The notes under the pieces are model-generated. The model searched no databases and was not told where the DNA came from. It saw only the letters and a program-made list of their open reading frames with translations. Below, in pieces: positions 10,504-22,190 of a stretch of DNA of 64,000 bases. The translations under genes and the position numbers were made by a program. Every line of letters starts with the position of its first letter. The stretch's first letter is position 1. The stretch comes from Leptobrachium leishanense (taxonomy: Eukaryota; Chordata; Amphibia; Anura; Megophryidae): the NCBI GenBank assembly GCA_009667805.1, contig CM019063.1, positions 352,494,942-352,558,941 on the forward strand. Reading direction: 5' to 3'.

Positions 10504-12150
10504 ATGTCTGAAAGAACAAAAAGGACAGGCAGATGCTCCCAGCCACAGATAAGAGGGCAAGCAGCCCCTGTGTCGGGAGGCTGTGTCTCTGGTCGTGGTG
10601 GATGTGGTGCATCCTCTGCAGGGGCACGCTTGTCCTTTCTAACTGGTGCTGGCCGTCTTAAGCAGCAGCAACATACAGAGGATTTGGTGGATTGGCTAAC
10701 CAGGCCATCCTCATCCTCCGAGTCCTCTGCCAGCCAGGCTTCTAGTGCTTTACAGTCCACCTCAGCTGCCAAAGCATCTAATGCAGCCTCCCACAGCTAC
10801 TCCTGCCGTAGCCTCGCTATCACACATGGAGTCAGCTGAATTGTTTGACTACAATGAGAGTGACATGCTGCTTGAGGATGCGCAGCAAGTACAGTGCTCT
10901 GATTCAATCTCTGAGGTTGAGGAAGGAAGTATAATCAACCTAGAGGAAGGGGGTGCCAGTGATGACACACAAATAACTGGCACTCATGTTGCCCCAGCAA
11001 CTGCAGCATACTGCCAAGTTGGCTCCAGTGACGAGGAGATAGTGACCTCATCATCATTGTCATCATCACCCCCTGACTCCACCTGGGTGCCAGATCGAAC
11101 TGAGGAATCAAATGAGGAGGAGGGGGGGAGGAGGAGGCACAGCAAACACGAGGCACAACATCCTCTGTGACCAACCGTAGCACTAGCCAGTCCAAGGCAT
11201 CACATATCAGAGCTACTCCGGTGCAGAGTGCTGTTGTCTCAAAGAACACATGCAGGAAATCTGCTGTCTGGGAGTTCTTTAAGAACTGTGCAGCAGACCC
11301 CAGCATTGCTATTTGTAATCTATGTCAGAGGAGGCTGAAGCGTGGGATAAACACCGGACACTTGGGTACCATGTGCTTGAGGCGACATATGAACAAGTGC
11401 CACACATCCCGTTGGGGCAAAACTTGCGTAGGTCCTCCTCATCTGTCTCTACCCACACTGTATGTCCTGCCATGCAATTGCCTACAACCTCCACCGACAG
11501 GGATGATGCTACAATAATGGATGTACCAGCAGGTCCTTCCTCACAATGTGACATCATCCCAGTAGCTGAAGATTTACGCAGTCAGATTACGTTGCCGCAG
11601 CTGCTGCAGTGAAAGAAAAAAATAGTCCCAACCATCCCCAAGCACAGCGTCTAAATGCCAGTTTAGCAAAATTACTCGCATTGCAGCTGCTGCCTTTCCA
11701 GCTGGTGGACTCTGCTCCCTTCCGTGAATTTGCTGAATGCGCTGTACCACAGTGGCAGGTTCCAAAACGCCATTACTTTTCACGCAAGGCCATTCCAGCA
11801 CTATACCAGCACGTGGAAGACAATGTTATCGAGTCATTGGGAAAGGCAGTCAGCAGCAAGGTGCATGTGACTTTAGACACGTGGTCCAGCAAGCATGGAC
11901 CGGGTCGTTACATTTCCTTCACGGCACACTGGTTAACTCTGATTGCAGCTGGGAGTGATCCAAGACGGGGCTCTGTGCTGGAGCTTGTTCATCCACCACG
12001 CCTCCAGAAAGCTGCTTGTATGAGGTCTGTCTGCTCCACCACCACCACCACCTCTTCCTCCTCCTCCTTTTCTGTCTCTGGCGAAGTGGCAGTTAAACCA
12101 ACGCCTGACAGGGTCTACGCAATGGCTCAAGCAAAAAGATACTGTGCTTG
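10504..12150 (+). pseudogene. hAT transposase, N-terminal half with BED zinc finger
   Basis: The likely start is the ATG at 10504. Frames change near 10780, 11165 and 11590. In order: a Ser/Gly-rich leader; an acidic Ser/Asp-rich segment (10830-11150); a BED-type zinc finger at about 11255-11400 ('VWEFFKNC', then C-X2-C, then 'LRRHMNKCH'); and the start of the hAT catalytic region with 'VTLDTWSSKHG..YISFTAHW' at about 11870-11935, carrying the first catalytic aspartate. The match then breaks into a Ser/Thr-coding (tcc)n run, and a Penelope fragment begins near 12150-12200. The remaining half of the transposase is found after 14725. Multiple frameshifts make it inactive. Confidence 0.85.
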
Positions 12151-12199
12151 AGCTGGTTTGTGTAGGGGACAGGAGCCACACCGGGTCAGAAATTGGCCG

Positions 12200-13006
12200 A
12201 GACAGCTGCCATCTAGACAGATGGCTAGAAGGCGTCCCCAAAGGACAATTTATTAGGGTGAGGAGAAACTGCTCAAAAATTGAGGATTTCAACATCCAGG
12301 CCGAGAAACTAAATAAGGACTTCCTGGAGAAAGGATACGACGCAGGAGATCTAGAGAAGACTAGAGAAAAGATGGCACAGACTGAAAGAACAGAATACCT
12401 CAAATATAAAGATAAAACTCTCCTTAACACAATTCAAAATGAGATACCTTTCCTCTTCACATACAACAAACAAAACTCGGAATTTAAACGTATAGTCCAA
12501 AAATTCTGGCCTATCCTTAGGGAAGACCCCATACTACAGGATATCCTCCCCCTGAAACCTAGATTCATCTGCAGAGGGACCAAAAACCTAAAATCCAGAC
12601 TGACGACAAGCGAACACGCACCGAAAAAAGCAAATAATCATTTCAAACAGAACACAGGCTTTTACGGATGCGGAAACTGCATAAGTTGCAGAAGTACAGG
12701 AAACAAGAAGAGACATGTAACCAAAGTCAACAACAGAAGAGGTTCATGGAAAATAAAAGACATCCTTACCTGCTTTTCAACAAATGTGATCTACCTTCTT
12801 ACATGCCCCTGCGGCCTTAAATATATAGGAAAAACCACCAGAGCTCTGAGCGTCAGAATAAGGGAGCATGTGAGAAACATAGAGAAAGGCTTAGAGACAC
12901 ACAGTGTCCCCGCCCATTTTAAAAAAGTCCATAACTGTAATCCCCAACAACTGGATTTCGTGGCCATCAAAAGGATACAAAACGATAGAAGAGGAGGCGA
13001 CTTATC

Positions 13007-13043
<37 letters not shown>

Positions 13044-13133
13044 GGACAAGAAGAAATGCGTTGTATATATGAATTTGACACTTTACACCCCAAAGGTTTG
13101 AATATGGATTTTGAAATATGCCATCTCCTATAA
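12200..13133 (+). pseudogene. Penelope-like RT C-terminus and GIY-YIG endonuclease
   Basis: The encoded segment is the C-terminal part of a Penelope protein. It starts at the 'PKGQFIRVRRNCS' motif that follows the RT domain (~12235). It continues through a Cys-rich linker (CGNCISC, ~12670) into a GIY-YIG nuclease domain: 'VIYLLTCPCGLKYIGKTTR' at about 12790-12840, 'RIREHV' and 'HF...H' after it. The GIY-YIG domain nicks the target during insertion. The frame is open throughout, including an A34 run at 13008-13041 that adds a lysine block just before the conserved tail '..EEM..IYE.DTLHPKGLN'. Without the RT it is a dead fragment. Confidence 0.88.
13008..13041 (+). repeat. A34 homopolymer inside the GIY-YIG reading frame
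   Basis: Thirty-four consecutive A bases encode lysines in the Penelope frame, and the conserved C-terminal tail follows in the same frame. This is probably an expanded short A-run. Length in the assembly may be unreliable. Confidence 0.9.
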
Positions 13134-14724
13134 AGCTGTCCTGAGGATCACCATGGATACCACCGTGTCAGAACGGAGAATGGATACCTGATCCCTCATA
13201 ACCACCTTTCTACCATCACACAACTCTTGCTCCCACATCCACAATACTTAGGCCCATACGAGTAATACCCAGTCCATCCTCCTTAGACCCTCTGATGTAA
13301 CCATCCCCCCACTTAGCTTGTCACCAGAAGCCAAGACTATATCTCTGAAGATATTAAACTCCTCTCATATATATATATATATAATCTCCAATTGGAGGTG
13401 TATTTAAGATTCCCTTTCCTCTATTACTACCTAGAGGGACTACTAACCCTATAGCCTTATCTATAAGACTACGGGACCAACTCCTTTAAATAAATCAACT
13501 TCCCCCATAGATCTCAGATGGGGTTTAGTAGACCAACACCTGATTATCTCCTACCTATACTATGCACAGATCTGAATTTTATGAAATATGCAAAGCTAGA
13601 ATGGATATTTGCCATCCTGTTTACGGAGGCACACAACTTCCTGGCGCACACCCATAGCCAATCCACATCTCTTCAGGCGAATATTTGTATGTTTTGTTTT
13701 GATTATGATGCAAAATCTGCTGCAAACGGTACCCCTCTCTTTTAACAAGATCCGCCACAAGCGGAGAATGGACACCAATATCTTTTACGAACGAGCCAGA
13801 AGAAGATCCAACGTGATAGGACAAATGCCCCCATGTGACTGGCCCAACCCGACGGAGGCCCGGGCGCATGCGCACAAGTCGGCGCGCAAAATCAAAAACG
13901 AAACTTTTTTTCTTTTCCTTTCATTACCACATTCACTATAAAAGAAGGACCGCAACGAGTGGGAAATTATCCAGCAGAAGAGGCCTTTTAAAGGCGAAAC
14001 GCGTCCTGGACTACCCCACCACCTTTTAATTTATGTTAAATTGTTATACTTTGTAATATTTATTAAATCCCTTTATTATCCCTACTCTGCATCCTGTGTT
14101 CATTCCGGAGGACAGGGAGTTGGACCATTGGTAGCCACTGATACCCACCATTGAATCCACCTTAAATCCCTAACCCAGAGGACCTGGAGACCACAGGAGA
14201 AGTCCTCACTGCAGTAGTACAAAAGGGACATCAAAAGAAGGGATCCAGTCACCTCTATGGACTGGCGAAGCTAGAAAGTCTGAGCCTGACACCCCTAATA
14301 GGCTCTAAACCACGTGAGTTGATCCAACGACACTTCTTATTATTGCACAAATTTGATACATTTTGCGCTATGTGTATCCTCTCTCTGTTTATATCCCTAT
14401 GAGGAAAAGAACAACAGTACGAAAGAAGAGAGAGGACCAGCGAATTCTTTGACTCAGCTTTGACTGCAATTTCTGGACCAAACCTCTAGATGGCAGTAGA
14501 ACTTTGAATAACATTTTGTCTTAACTGACTATTCTACTATACTGAATCCTACCACTAGAGGGCAGTAGAAGATTGCACAATATAATATATCTGCATTATA
14601 TCAGCTTTTCTTGACAAGTCTATTTACTCTAAAAGTATAAACAATACCACTGTACGCTTGGCACATTACTCAATTTTCTTGATTAACACACCTACACAGT
14701 GTGTCATCTATATCTATATCCAGG

Positions 14725-16340
14725 CAGCGCCCAACACAGATACACCTATCGTTCCAGAAATTGTGTCAGCTCTGCAGGGGCAGGTGCAGAGATGGTTAAC
14801 ACCACACCAGCTTCAGCTGGGAATGATCGTCTGTGATAATGGCAGCAACCTTCTCTCCGCCCTACGCAAGGGTAAATTAACGCATGTACCATGCCTAGCA
14901 CACGTCCTAAATCTGGTGGTACAGCGTTTCCTAACCAAGTACCCAGGGCTGCCAGAGCTTCTCATCCAGGCCAGAAAAGTCTGCAGCCACTTCAGACGGT
15001 CATTCCCAGCAAGCGTTCACCTGGCAGAAATTCAAAGAGAATTCCACCTTCCCACAAACCGTCTGATCTGTGACATGCCCACCAGGTGGAACTCGACATT
15101 AGCAATGCTGCAGCGTCTGCACAAGCAGCAGAGGGCCATCAACGAGTACCTGTGTTAGTATGGCACAAGGACAGGTTCAGGTCAACTTGTTCCCCCCCCC
15201 CCCCCGCAGTGGCTGATGATCAAGGATGCATGCACTGTACGGTCACCATTTAAGGAGGCAACGAGGATGGGGAGCAGGGACAGTGCATGCATCAGTGACA
15301 CAATTACTTTAGTGTTCCTGCTGGAGCAAACTCTGTGGGGAATTATAGATGTGGCTCTAGAGGCAGAGCAGAGGGAGGAAGAGGAGGCCTTCCCTAGCTC
15401 TCAAGGCCCCAGTCTTTCTGCAGACAGCATTCCAGCGGGTCCTACTCAGATCAGACAGGAGGAGGACTATTTAAGTAGTGGGGGCATTGAAGGTGGGGAT
15501 TCCTCAAGGCAGGGTTTTGTGTGCCCAGAAACAGAAGGGCTTGGGCGTGGCTGGGAGGAGGAAGTGCACGATACGGTCATCCTCATTGACCAGGAAGACT
15601 CGGCAGCTAATGCCACCTCCAACCTACGCTGCATGGGCTCCCTAATGATGCAAAGCCTGCTAAAGGACCCCAGGATTCGTGCTATCAAGGAGAGGGATCA
15701 TTACTGGTTGGCAACCCTTCTTGATCCACGATACAAGGGGAAAGTTGCAGAGCTCATCCTGCCCGCACAGAGGGAGCACAGGATGACAAAACTTGAGGAC
15801 GCTCTAAAACGAAACTTGTGTAACACCTTTCCAGGCACTGTTAGATTACCAAGTGCTACTGCTGACACACGTGCTTCTGAGGCTGCAGGTGATCAGAGGA
15901 ATAGCGGTGAAGGCCAGGGCCGCTTGACTGATGCATTTTTAAATTTTTTTAGTCCTCGATGCCCAGGGACGTCAAATGTAGGCACCCATTGCCAGCGTCT
16001 TCACCATATGGTGCAGGACTACCTAGGGGCAAGGGCAGACCTGGATACCTTTCCAGCAGATGATCCACTGGCTTACTGGGTGTTGAGATTGGATCACTGG
16101 CCAGAACTTAGCTAATATGCTATGCAGCTACTAGGTTGCCCTTCATCTAGCGTGCTTTCCGAAAGGACGTTCAGTGCCGCTGGAGGTTTTGTCACAGACA
16201 AAAGAGTGCGTCTGTCCACCGACTCTGTAGACCGGCTGACATTTATAAAAATGAATCAGTCCTGGATCAGCAGCTATCAATCCCCTGATGCTGAAGTAAG
16301 GGGATGTCCTCTGCTGCATTCACAAAACCTCCAGCACTGA
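14725..16340 (+). pseudogene. hAT transposase, C-terminal half
   Basis: The second half of the hAT transposase resumes with 'VCDNGSN' (second catalytic aspartate, ~14830), 'HVPCLAHVLNLVVQRFL', and 'MPTRWNSTLAML' (~15075-15110). After a frame change near 15160-15215 it continues with 'LLDPRYKGK' (~15720). The hATC dimerisation region lies at about 16065-16260: 'YWVLR', then 'WPELS', then 'SSVLSERTFSAAGG', then 'KRVRLS'. A TAA at 16113-16115 interrupts hATC. Together with 10504-12150 this is one degenerate BED-hAT gene. A C13 run at 15192-15204 coincides with one frame break. Confidence 0.87.
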
Positions 16341-16514
16341 ACTCTTCCACAATACCACAAAAGGGTTACGGTGTGAAGGCACTTGCTGCCATGAAAGGCA
16401 CAATATTTGGCTGCACTGACGCCTGTGCCAGATTTATATCATTTTATTTTTTTGAACCGCAGGGTCCAACCCTGCACTCTTCCACAATACCACAGAGGGG
16501 TTACTGTATGATGA

Positions 16515-17562
16515 TGTAAGGGAGCTGGTTCCGGGGTGGCAAGTTTGAGCCCAATGTGCAATGATAAGAAGTAGAAAGACGTATATAAACAAAAGGGATT
16601 TATTAAGAATAACACATAAGAGGCAGTAAACAAATATGAATAAAACAATTATGTAGCTGGGTAATAAAGGAAAAACACTGTATAAATAATAATCAGCAAT
16701 AAGATAAACTAAAAGGCAAGATGAGAGAAAGGTAGACCAAAAGTAACAAAACGAAACTACACTAAACTATACTACTACTACATATAAAGAAAAAGAGTAG
16801 ATTGAACTTAGAGCAGGGTTAAACCAGATATGGAGAGAAATAGGAGAAGGAAGAGTGAAGGAGATCTTTAGAAAAAATAAATAGGAAAATAGAAACGGAA
16901 GAGTCTTTGAGGCAGAGGGCCCTGGGTATGCAGGTGGTCCTGGGTCTGCAGGGGGGTCCTGGGTCTGCAGAGCAACAGATTCTGCAGGATGCAGGGTAAT
17001 AGGCTCTGAGGATTAGGATGTAGGGCAGCAGGTGGAAGATTCTGCAGGATGTAGGGCAGCAGGATCAGAGGATACTTGCAAGATGTATGGTAGCAGGCTG
17101 AGGATTCTGCAGGATGTAGGGCAGCAGGATCAGAGGATACTTGCAAGATGTATGGTAGCAGGCTGAGGATTCTGCAGGATGCAGGGCAGCAGGATTAGAG
17201 GATCCTTGCAGGATGTAAGGTAGCAGGCTCTGAGGATAGCAGAAGGGGATCTGTAGCAGAGGAGGTCTTGTCACAGAATGATCCTTGTAGCAGGAACTAT
17301 AAACAGTATGGTGGGAACCAAGACAGAACAGGTTAGAGGAAGCAGAGATTGAAGGCAGCTCCTTACAAGTGAGAGGTTCACCAGAACAATGCAGAAGCAT
17401 TGTGCCTTGGGAGTGGCTCTTTTTTATAGTGGAGGAATCATGATGCATTAGCTAGCACCTGGTTGCTGGAACAGCTTGGTTTAGTAAGAGAATCGCTGTT
17501 AGTTGACACTGAGACACTTTGCCTTTAGTTCTCCTATGGCGCCGGCGGCTAGGGACCTGACA
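16515..17562 (-). mobile_element. Solo LTR, 1048 bp, TSD GATGA
   Basis: The segment begins TGTAAGGGAG and ends GACCTGACA (TG...CA). GATGA is duplicated exactly at 16510-16514 and 17563-17567. It sits inside a tandem repeat whose unit is cut and resumes on the other side. Minus orientation is suggested by a TATA-like CTATAAAAAA at 17419-17428 (reverse strand) and an AATAAA at 16599-16604 (reverse strand). Inside, about 17041-17235 holds a 65-bp tandem repeat ('ctgcaggatgtagggcagcagg...'). No internal retroviral genes are present. Confidence 0.8.
17041..17235. repeat. 65-bp tandem repeat inside the solo LTR
   Basis: Units starting 'ttctgcaggatg.agggcagcagga' recur at about 17041, 17106 and 17171, with shorter related units before. 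The repeat lies within the presumed transcribed part of the LTR. Confidence 0.75.
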
Positions 17563-18079
17563 GATGATACTTGATGGCCTGGCATTAAAGGCACAATATC
17601 TGTGTGCACTGACGCCCATTACCAGATCAAAAAATTTTCAATATAGGACCACATGGTCCACCCCTGCACTCTTCCACAATACTACAGAGGGGTTACTGTA
17701 TGATGATACTTGCTGCCCTGGCAGTCTTGCACCAAAGGCAGAATATCTGGGTGCACTGACGCCTTAACCAGATGCATATCTTTTTAATATAGGACCGCAA
17801 GGTTCACCCCTGCATTCTTCCACAATAACACAGAGGGGTTATTGTATGATGATACTTGATGGCCTGGCATTAAAGGCACAATATCTGGGTGCACTGACGC
17901 CCATTACCAGATCAAAAACTTTTCAATAAAGGACCACATGGTCCACCCCTGCACTCTTCCACAATACCACAGAGGGGTTACTCTATGATAGTACTTGCAG
18001 GCCTGGCACTAAAGGCACAATATCTGGGTGCACTGCCATTGACGCCTGTATCAGATTCATATCCTCAGAGGGGTTACGG

Positions 18080-19175
18080 TGTGACGGCACTGTTGCCGAC
18101 GCTAAAAGCCCAATTTTAAAGCACCTATTGTTACTTTCATCCAAAGCCTGCATAAGTTTCACAATAATTTAGCCCAAAAAAAAAAAAAAAAACCTTTTTC
18201 TGCGCGTCCATAAAATGTTTTTTCATACAGGCTGCCGCCCCAAGCAGTTGTTTATGGATAGATTAAAGGAAAAGCATTTACCGTCATATGAAACGTCATT
18301 TATTTGTTTTTAAGTGTTTCTATACATACTAGAAATCCGCCACTTCACGGGCAGGATATGGGGACCTCCTAGGTACGATATTTGAAGGAATTTTTCGTTT
18401 TTATTTTTAACCCGTATTTCATGGAAAACTCACTGTCCCTTTAAAAACGTTTTTTTTTTTAAAACTTTTTGTCCTTGTTTCCTGTCCCCAGGGCACTACC
18501 CGGACCCCCATACACCTTTTATGGCAAATATGTAGCATATATGCCCTCTTGGAGGGCACTCTAAAAAACCGAATTTTCAGCCCCATTGACTTGCATGGGG
18601 GTTCGGGTTCAGGTTCGGGTTCGGTCCCGAACAAATGGGAAGTTCGGGTTCGGGCTCGAACCGAACTCGGGGGTTGTTCGGCTCATCCCTACTGAGGACG
18701 TGTCCCACACGTCGTCAGCAGTGAAGGGGTTAAAAACGTATTTTTTTTTTAAAAAACTTTTTGTCCTTGTTTCCTGTCCCCCAGGGCACTACCCGGACCC
18801 GGACATTGTTTTTAAATGTTTCTATACATCCTAGAAATCCGCCACTTCACGGGCAGGTTATGGGGACCTCCTAGGCACGATATATGAAGGAATTTTTCGT
18901 TTTTATTTTTAACCCTTATTTCATGGAAAACTAAACTGTCCCTTTAAAAACTTTTTTTTAAAAAACTTTTTGTCCTTGTTTCCTGTCCCCCAGGGCCGGA
19001 CCCCCATACACCTTTTATGGCAAATATCTAGCATATATGCCCTCTTGGAGGGCACTCTAAAAATCGAATTTTGAGTCCCATTGACTTGTATTGAGTTCGT
19101 GTTCGAGTTTGAATTCGAACTTTTGAAAAGTTCGAATGCGAACCGAACTCGGGGGTGTTCAGCTCATCCCTATTG
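18080..19175. repeat. Duplicated hAT-type terminal segments
   Basis: Two related ~350-400-bp segments (about 18300-18690 and 18815-19173) share 'gaaatccgccacttcacggg', 'gtccttgtttcctgtcccc', 'ggcactacccggaccc' and a final 'ttcg'-rich part ending GTTC(G/A)GCTCATCCCTA. That end has the form of a hAT terminal inverted repeat. The part before each copy ('aaattttaaagcacctattgttactttcat') also recurs at 18110 and 19192. They look like tandem or nested copies of the same transposon tail, possibly the 3' end of the upstream hAT. Confidence 0.6.
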
Positions 19176-19439
19176 CCGACACTAAAGGCCAAATTTTAAA
19201 GCACCTATTGTTACTTTCATGCAAAGCCTGCATAAGTTTCACCATAATTTTGCCAAAAAAAAAATCACTAAACTTCTGCGCGTCCTAAAATGTATTTTCA
19301 TACAGGCTGCCGCCAGGGCAGCCGTCAGCAATGATGGGGCCCCTTACTAAACCTCACGATGGGACCCCCCGGCACTCCCTCAACCTCTAACAGCTTTTCT
19401 CCCCCTTCAAAAAAAAAAAAAAAAAAAAAAGGACATAAC

Positions 19440-19590
19440 ATAGCACCACAGCAATAAAACTTCCAGTAATGTGCAGTGTGTATGAGCGTATCACAGAATC
19501 CACAGCAATAAAACTCACAGTAATGTGCGGTGTGTATGAACGTATCACAGAATCCACGGGCAATAAATCTCACAGTATCGGGCTGTATAT
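19440..19590. repeat. ~61-bp tandem units preceding a GC-rich minisatellite (copy 1)
   Basis: Two to three units of 'gtatga(g/a)cgtatcacagaatccacagcaataaaactcacagtaatgtgc' occur here. The same units precede the other GC-rich minisatellite at 34985-35115, so both places derive from one larger repeat. An A-run (about 19408-19430) lies just left. Confidence 0.8.
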
Positions 19591-19965
19591 GATGACCTTT
19601 GGGTCTGGGTCTGGGCCTGGTCCCTAGGTCTGGTTTGGGCTTTGGGGTCTGGGCCCTGAGCCTTGGGGTCTGTGCTCTGGGCTTTGGGGTCTGTGCTATG
19701 GGCCTTGGGGTCTGGGCTGGGCCTGGTCCCTGGGGTCTGGTCTGGGCCCTGGGGTCTGGTCTGGGCCCTGGGACTGGGCCTTGGGGCCTGGTCCCTGGGG
19801 TCTGGGTCTAGGCTGGGCCTGGTCCCTGGGGTCTGGACCCTGGGTCTGGCCTGGGCCCTGGGTCTGGGGCCTGGTCCATGGGGTCTGGGCCCAGGGTTTT
19901 GGGGCGGCATTACGCCGCCGGGGCCCGGGGGGGTCCCGGGGCCTTGGGGTCTGGGCCCATGGGGC
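19591..19965. repeat. GC-rich minisatellite, 'ctgggccctggggtctgg' (copy 1)
   Basis: About 370 bp of G-rich top strand are built from 'tctgggccctgg', 'tggggtc' and 'ggcctggtcc' words, with no fixed long period. Open frames on both strands here are composition artefacts. Confidence 0.85.
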
Positions 19966-20149
19966 CCTGGCTGCTGCCCCAAGCAGTTGTTTATGAATAG
20001 ATTAAAAGGAAAAGCATTTACCGTCATTTGAAATGTCATTGTTTTGTTTTTAAATGTTTCTATACATCCTACAAATCCGCCACTTCACGGGCAGGTTATG
20101 GGGACCTCCTAGGCACGATATTTGAAGGAATTCTTCATTATTATTTTTT

Positions 20150-21800
20150 TTGGTATTCAAATTTTTTTATTTTGAAATATGTCATCATACAAGTAAAACG
20201 TAAAGTGAGGGCCTCGCAGGGCCGCATATAGTCGTCTGCAAAAACTCAGTGTAAAGAAAATAAAGAAAAACAGCACAGTATAAGAAAAGGTCATCAGGAA
20301 TCAGATGCATCGAAACTACGAGGCGTATAGATAGCAATATAAACAGCGAACGTCAAATATAATTATAAAAAGGAGAGAAAAAAAAAGGGGGGTGAGGGAA
20401 AGATGGCAAAGGCCATATTAGTGCCGCCTCTGGCACGTTCCCAACCGGTTAAAAACCGCAGGAAAAGGCCATGGGGGTTAATGGCACCAGGCCTGGGCAC
20501 CCAGGGAAAAGCTGGGTTCCAGCCTATAACTCTTCCCCTAGGACAACCCATTGAAGCCAAAACAAAATGGGGAAGGGGGTCTCAAAAGGGAGAGAGAGAA
20601 AAAAAAAAAAAAAGGAAGAGTCAACTGCATGTGGCCAAAAAAGTCTCAGAAACCTCAAAATATAACATAGCAAAAACTCAACAATGAGGTCGGGAGAGGG
20701 GAAAAGTGTACTCAAAGCAGAGATACTCATCAATGGGGAAGGGAGAGGGGAAACTCCACGAGGGAGGCCGCTACAGCAGGAAAGTGCCCAAGTCAGGGCA
20801 GGAAAAAACAGTCAGTCCTCTTCAGCCCGCGTCTAGAAAAAGGGCCGGGAGTACACCCTCATCAAGCCATGGCACCTTCCATAGACCACAACGGGTACCG
20901 ATCCCCCGGGCCACTCCACTCACAGCGGTGATCATATCGCAGGGCCAGGTAGGAGACATCCTACAGCCCGCAAACAGCCTCTCAATTTGCGGTGCCTTCC
21001 GCAGCTCCACTTTCCTGAGGAGGTACGCGGTGAGCTGGATCTCTTCAGGTTGTAGTAGCGGTTCCCTGCCGTGCAGCTCCGGTGCAGATTCTGAGGGCTG
21101 AAGGGTGAACAGCGGCCCGATCTCCGAGTCACCAGTCCCGCACTTCATTCCCTCAACAACAACCACAGCAGCAAAGGGTACCTCAGCCCCTGCAGGCACA
21201 TCCCAGGTGCGTAGGCCGCAAACATCAGGCAGTCTCGGCTCCTTAGGATCCATCGACCGCGGTACCACATCTAGTTGTCGAACAGCCGACCTCGGGGCTG
21301 CTGTCTCCCGGCAGCACCGCAACGCCGCCATCATCCGCCGCCAGACCCCCTTAGTAAGCGGATCATCCTCAGGTTCCTCCGCTAAAATTTGCAGGCAAGC
21401 CTCCAGGCCCAGATCCATGACTCCTCCGATTCCAGCTTGCGGGGGGAGTTCGTCCTCCCACCAACCTGCGGGGCCATCCGTCGCCCCCTGATGATAGTCC
21501 TCCAAATTGACCGGGAGACGTGGGCCCACCATCTCCACAGTCCGCCGCTGTAGCTCAGTCTAGGGCATAACGGTCAGACCCGCAGGGCCGGTGCTCATAC
21601 GAAGGCTGGAAGTGGGCCGCAAGATGGCCGCCGGCTTCTCTCTGCAGCACGAGATGGCGACTTCAGATCGGTCTCAGGTTCGGAGGGGGGGCTGAACAGG
21701 CTCCGGATGGCTCAGTACCGGTAGCCAGCAGCACAGGTACCCCTTAATGTATAATTTCCGCAGGATAAGTCAGCTGGGGGTCCTTAAGTGGAGGAGACGT
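20150..21800 (-). mobile_element. L1-related non-autonomous retroelement (copy 1)
   Basis: The left edge is a T-rich tail ('tttgaaatatgtcatcatacaa' just inside), i.e. a poly-A-type 3' end on the minus strand. The same 3' sequence starts the copy at 22191. It interrupts a hAT-type tail: 'tcctaggcacgatatttgaaggaatt' stops at about 20130, and 'tttttaacccttatttcatggaaaac' resumes at about 21810. An imperfect 'att.ttattttt' duplication flanks it. A 238-residue minus-strand frame (20822-21538) with no recognised domain is open and may be remnant ORF1/5' UTR. No RT or endonuclease is seen. Confidence 0.6.
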
Positions 21801-22174
21801 CCATTTTTATTTTTAACCCTTATTTCATGGAAAACTAACTCTTCCTTTAAAAACGTTTTTGTCCTTGTTTCCTATCCCCCAGGGCACTACCCGGACCCCC
21901 ATACACCTTTTATGGCAAATATCTTGCATATATGCCCTCTTTGAGGGCACTCTAAAAAAAAAAAAAAAAAAATTGAACTTTTGAGTCCCATTGACTTGCA
22001 TTGAGTTCGGTTCGTGTTCGAGTTCGAACTCGAACTTTTGAAATTGTTCGAGTTCGTATGCGAACGGTATTGCAGCTCTCAATATGTATGTTGCTTTTCC
22101 ATGTCCTATACTTCCTCTGATGCCTCTTATTTTTAAATATCCTGGTTTTGGATATTGCACCTGAGGTTTACCTT
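21801..22174. repeat. Remainder of interrupted hAT-type tail
   Basis: This stretch continues the tail started at about 20046 ('ctacaaatccgccacttcacgggcagg') and ends with 'ttcg'-rich sequence near 22060, matching the segments at 18300-19173. The last part before 22175 is unassigned. Confidence 0.6.
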
Positions 22175-22190
22175 ACAGCTCCTATTTTTT

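Larger units (their letters stand above)
12165..14720 (+). mobile_element. Penelope-like element insertion splitting the hAT transposase
   Basis: hAT coding sequence stops near 12150 and resumes near 14725. The insert begins with Penelope coding sequence (RT end plus GIY-YIG, to 13133) and continues with 3' sequence without coding signal. It is 5'-truncated, lacking the RT catalytic motifs. Its exact ends and target duplication were not resolved, and part of 14100-14720 could belong to other repeats. A 16-bp (ta)n run lies at about 13366-13382. Confidence 0.65.
16350..18060. repeat. ~137-146-bp tandem repeats in the hAT 3' region, split by a solo LTR
   Basis: The unit contains 'ggcacaatatctgggtgcactgacgcc', 'ccctgcactcttccacaatac' and 'cagaggggttactgta'. 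A first copy starts at about 16353, directly after the transposase end. Further copies start near 17568, 17704, 17850 and 17989. The array is interrupted at 16515-17562 by an LTR insertion. It probably belongs to the hAT 3' untranslated region. Confidence 0.8.

Noticed and set aside
12144..12200. ATG at 12144 as the start of a Penelope protein
   Set aside because: The first ~20 codons overlap the hAT junction and do not resemble Penelope; the true element is 5'-truncated.
145..13133. The Penelope fragments at 145-1516 and 12200-13133 as one element split by later insertions
   Set aside because: The RT core between them is missing, and hAT coding sequence flanks the second fragment on both sides, so it is an independent insertion.
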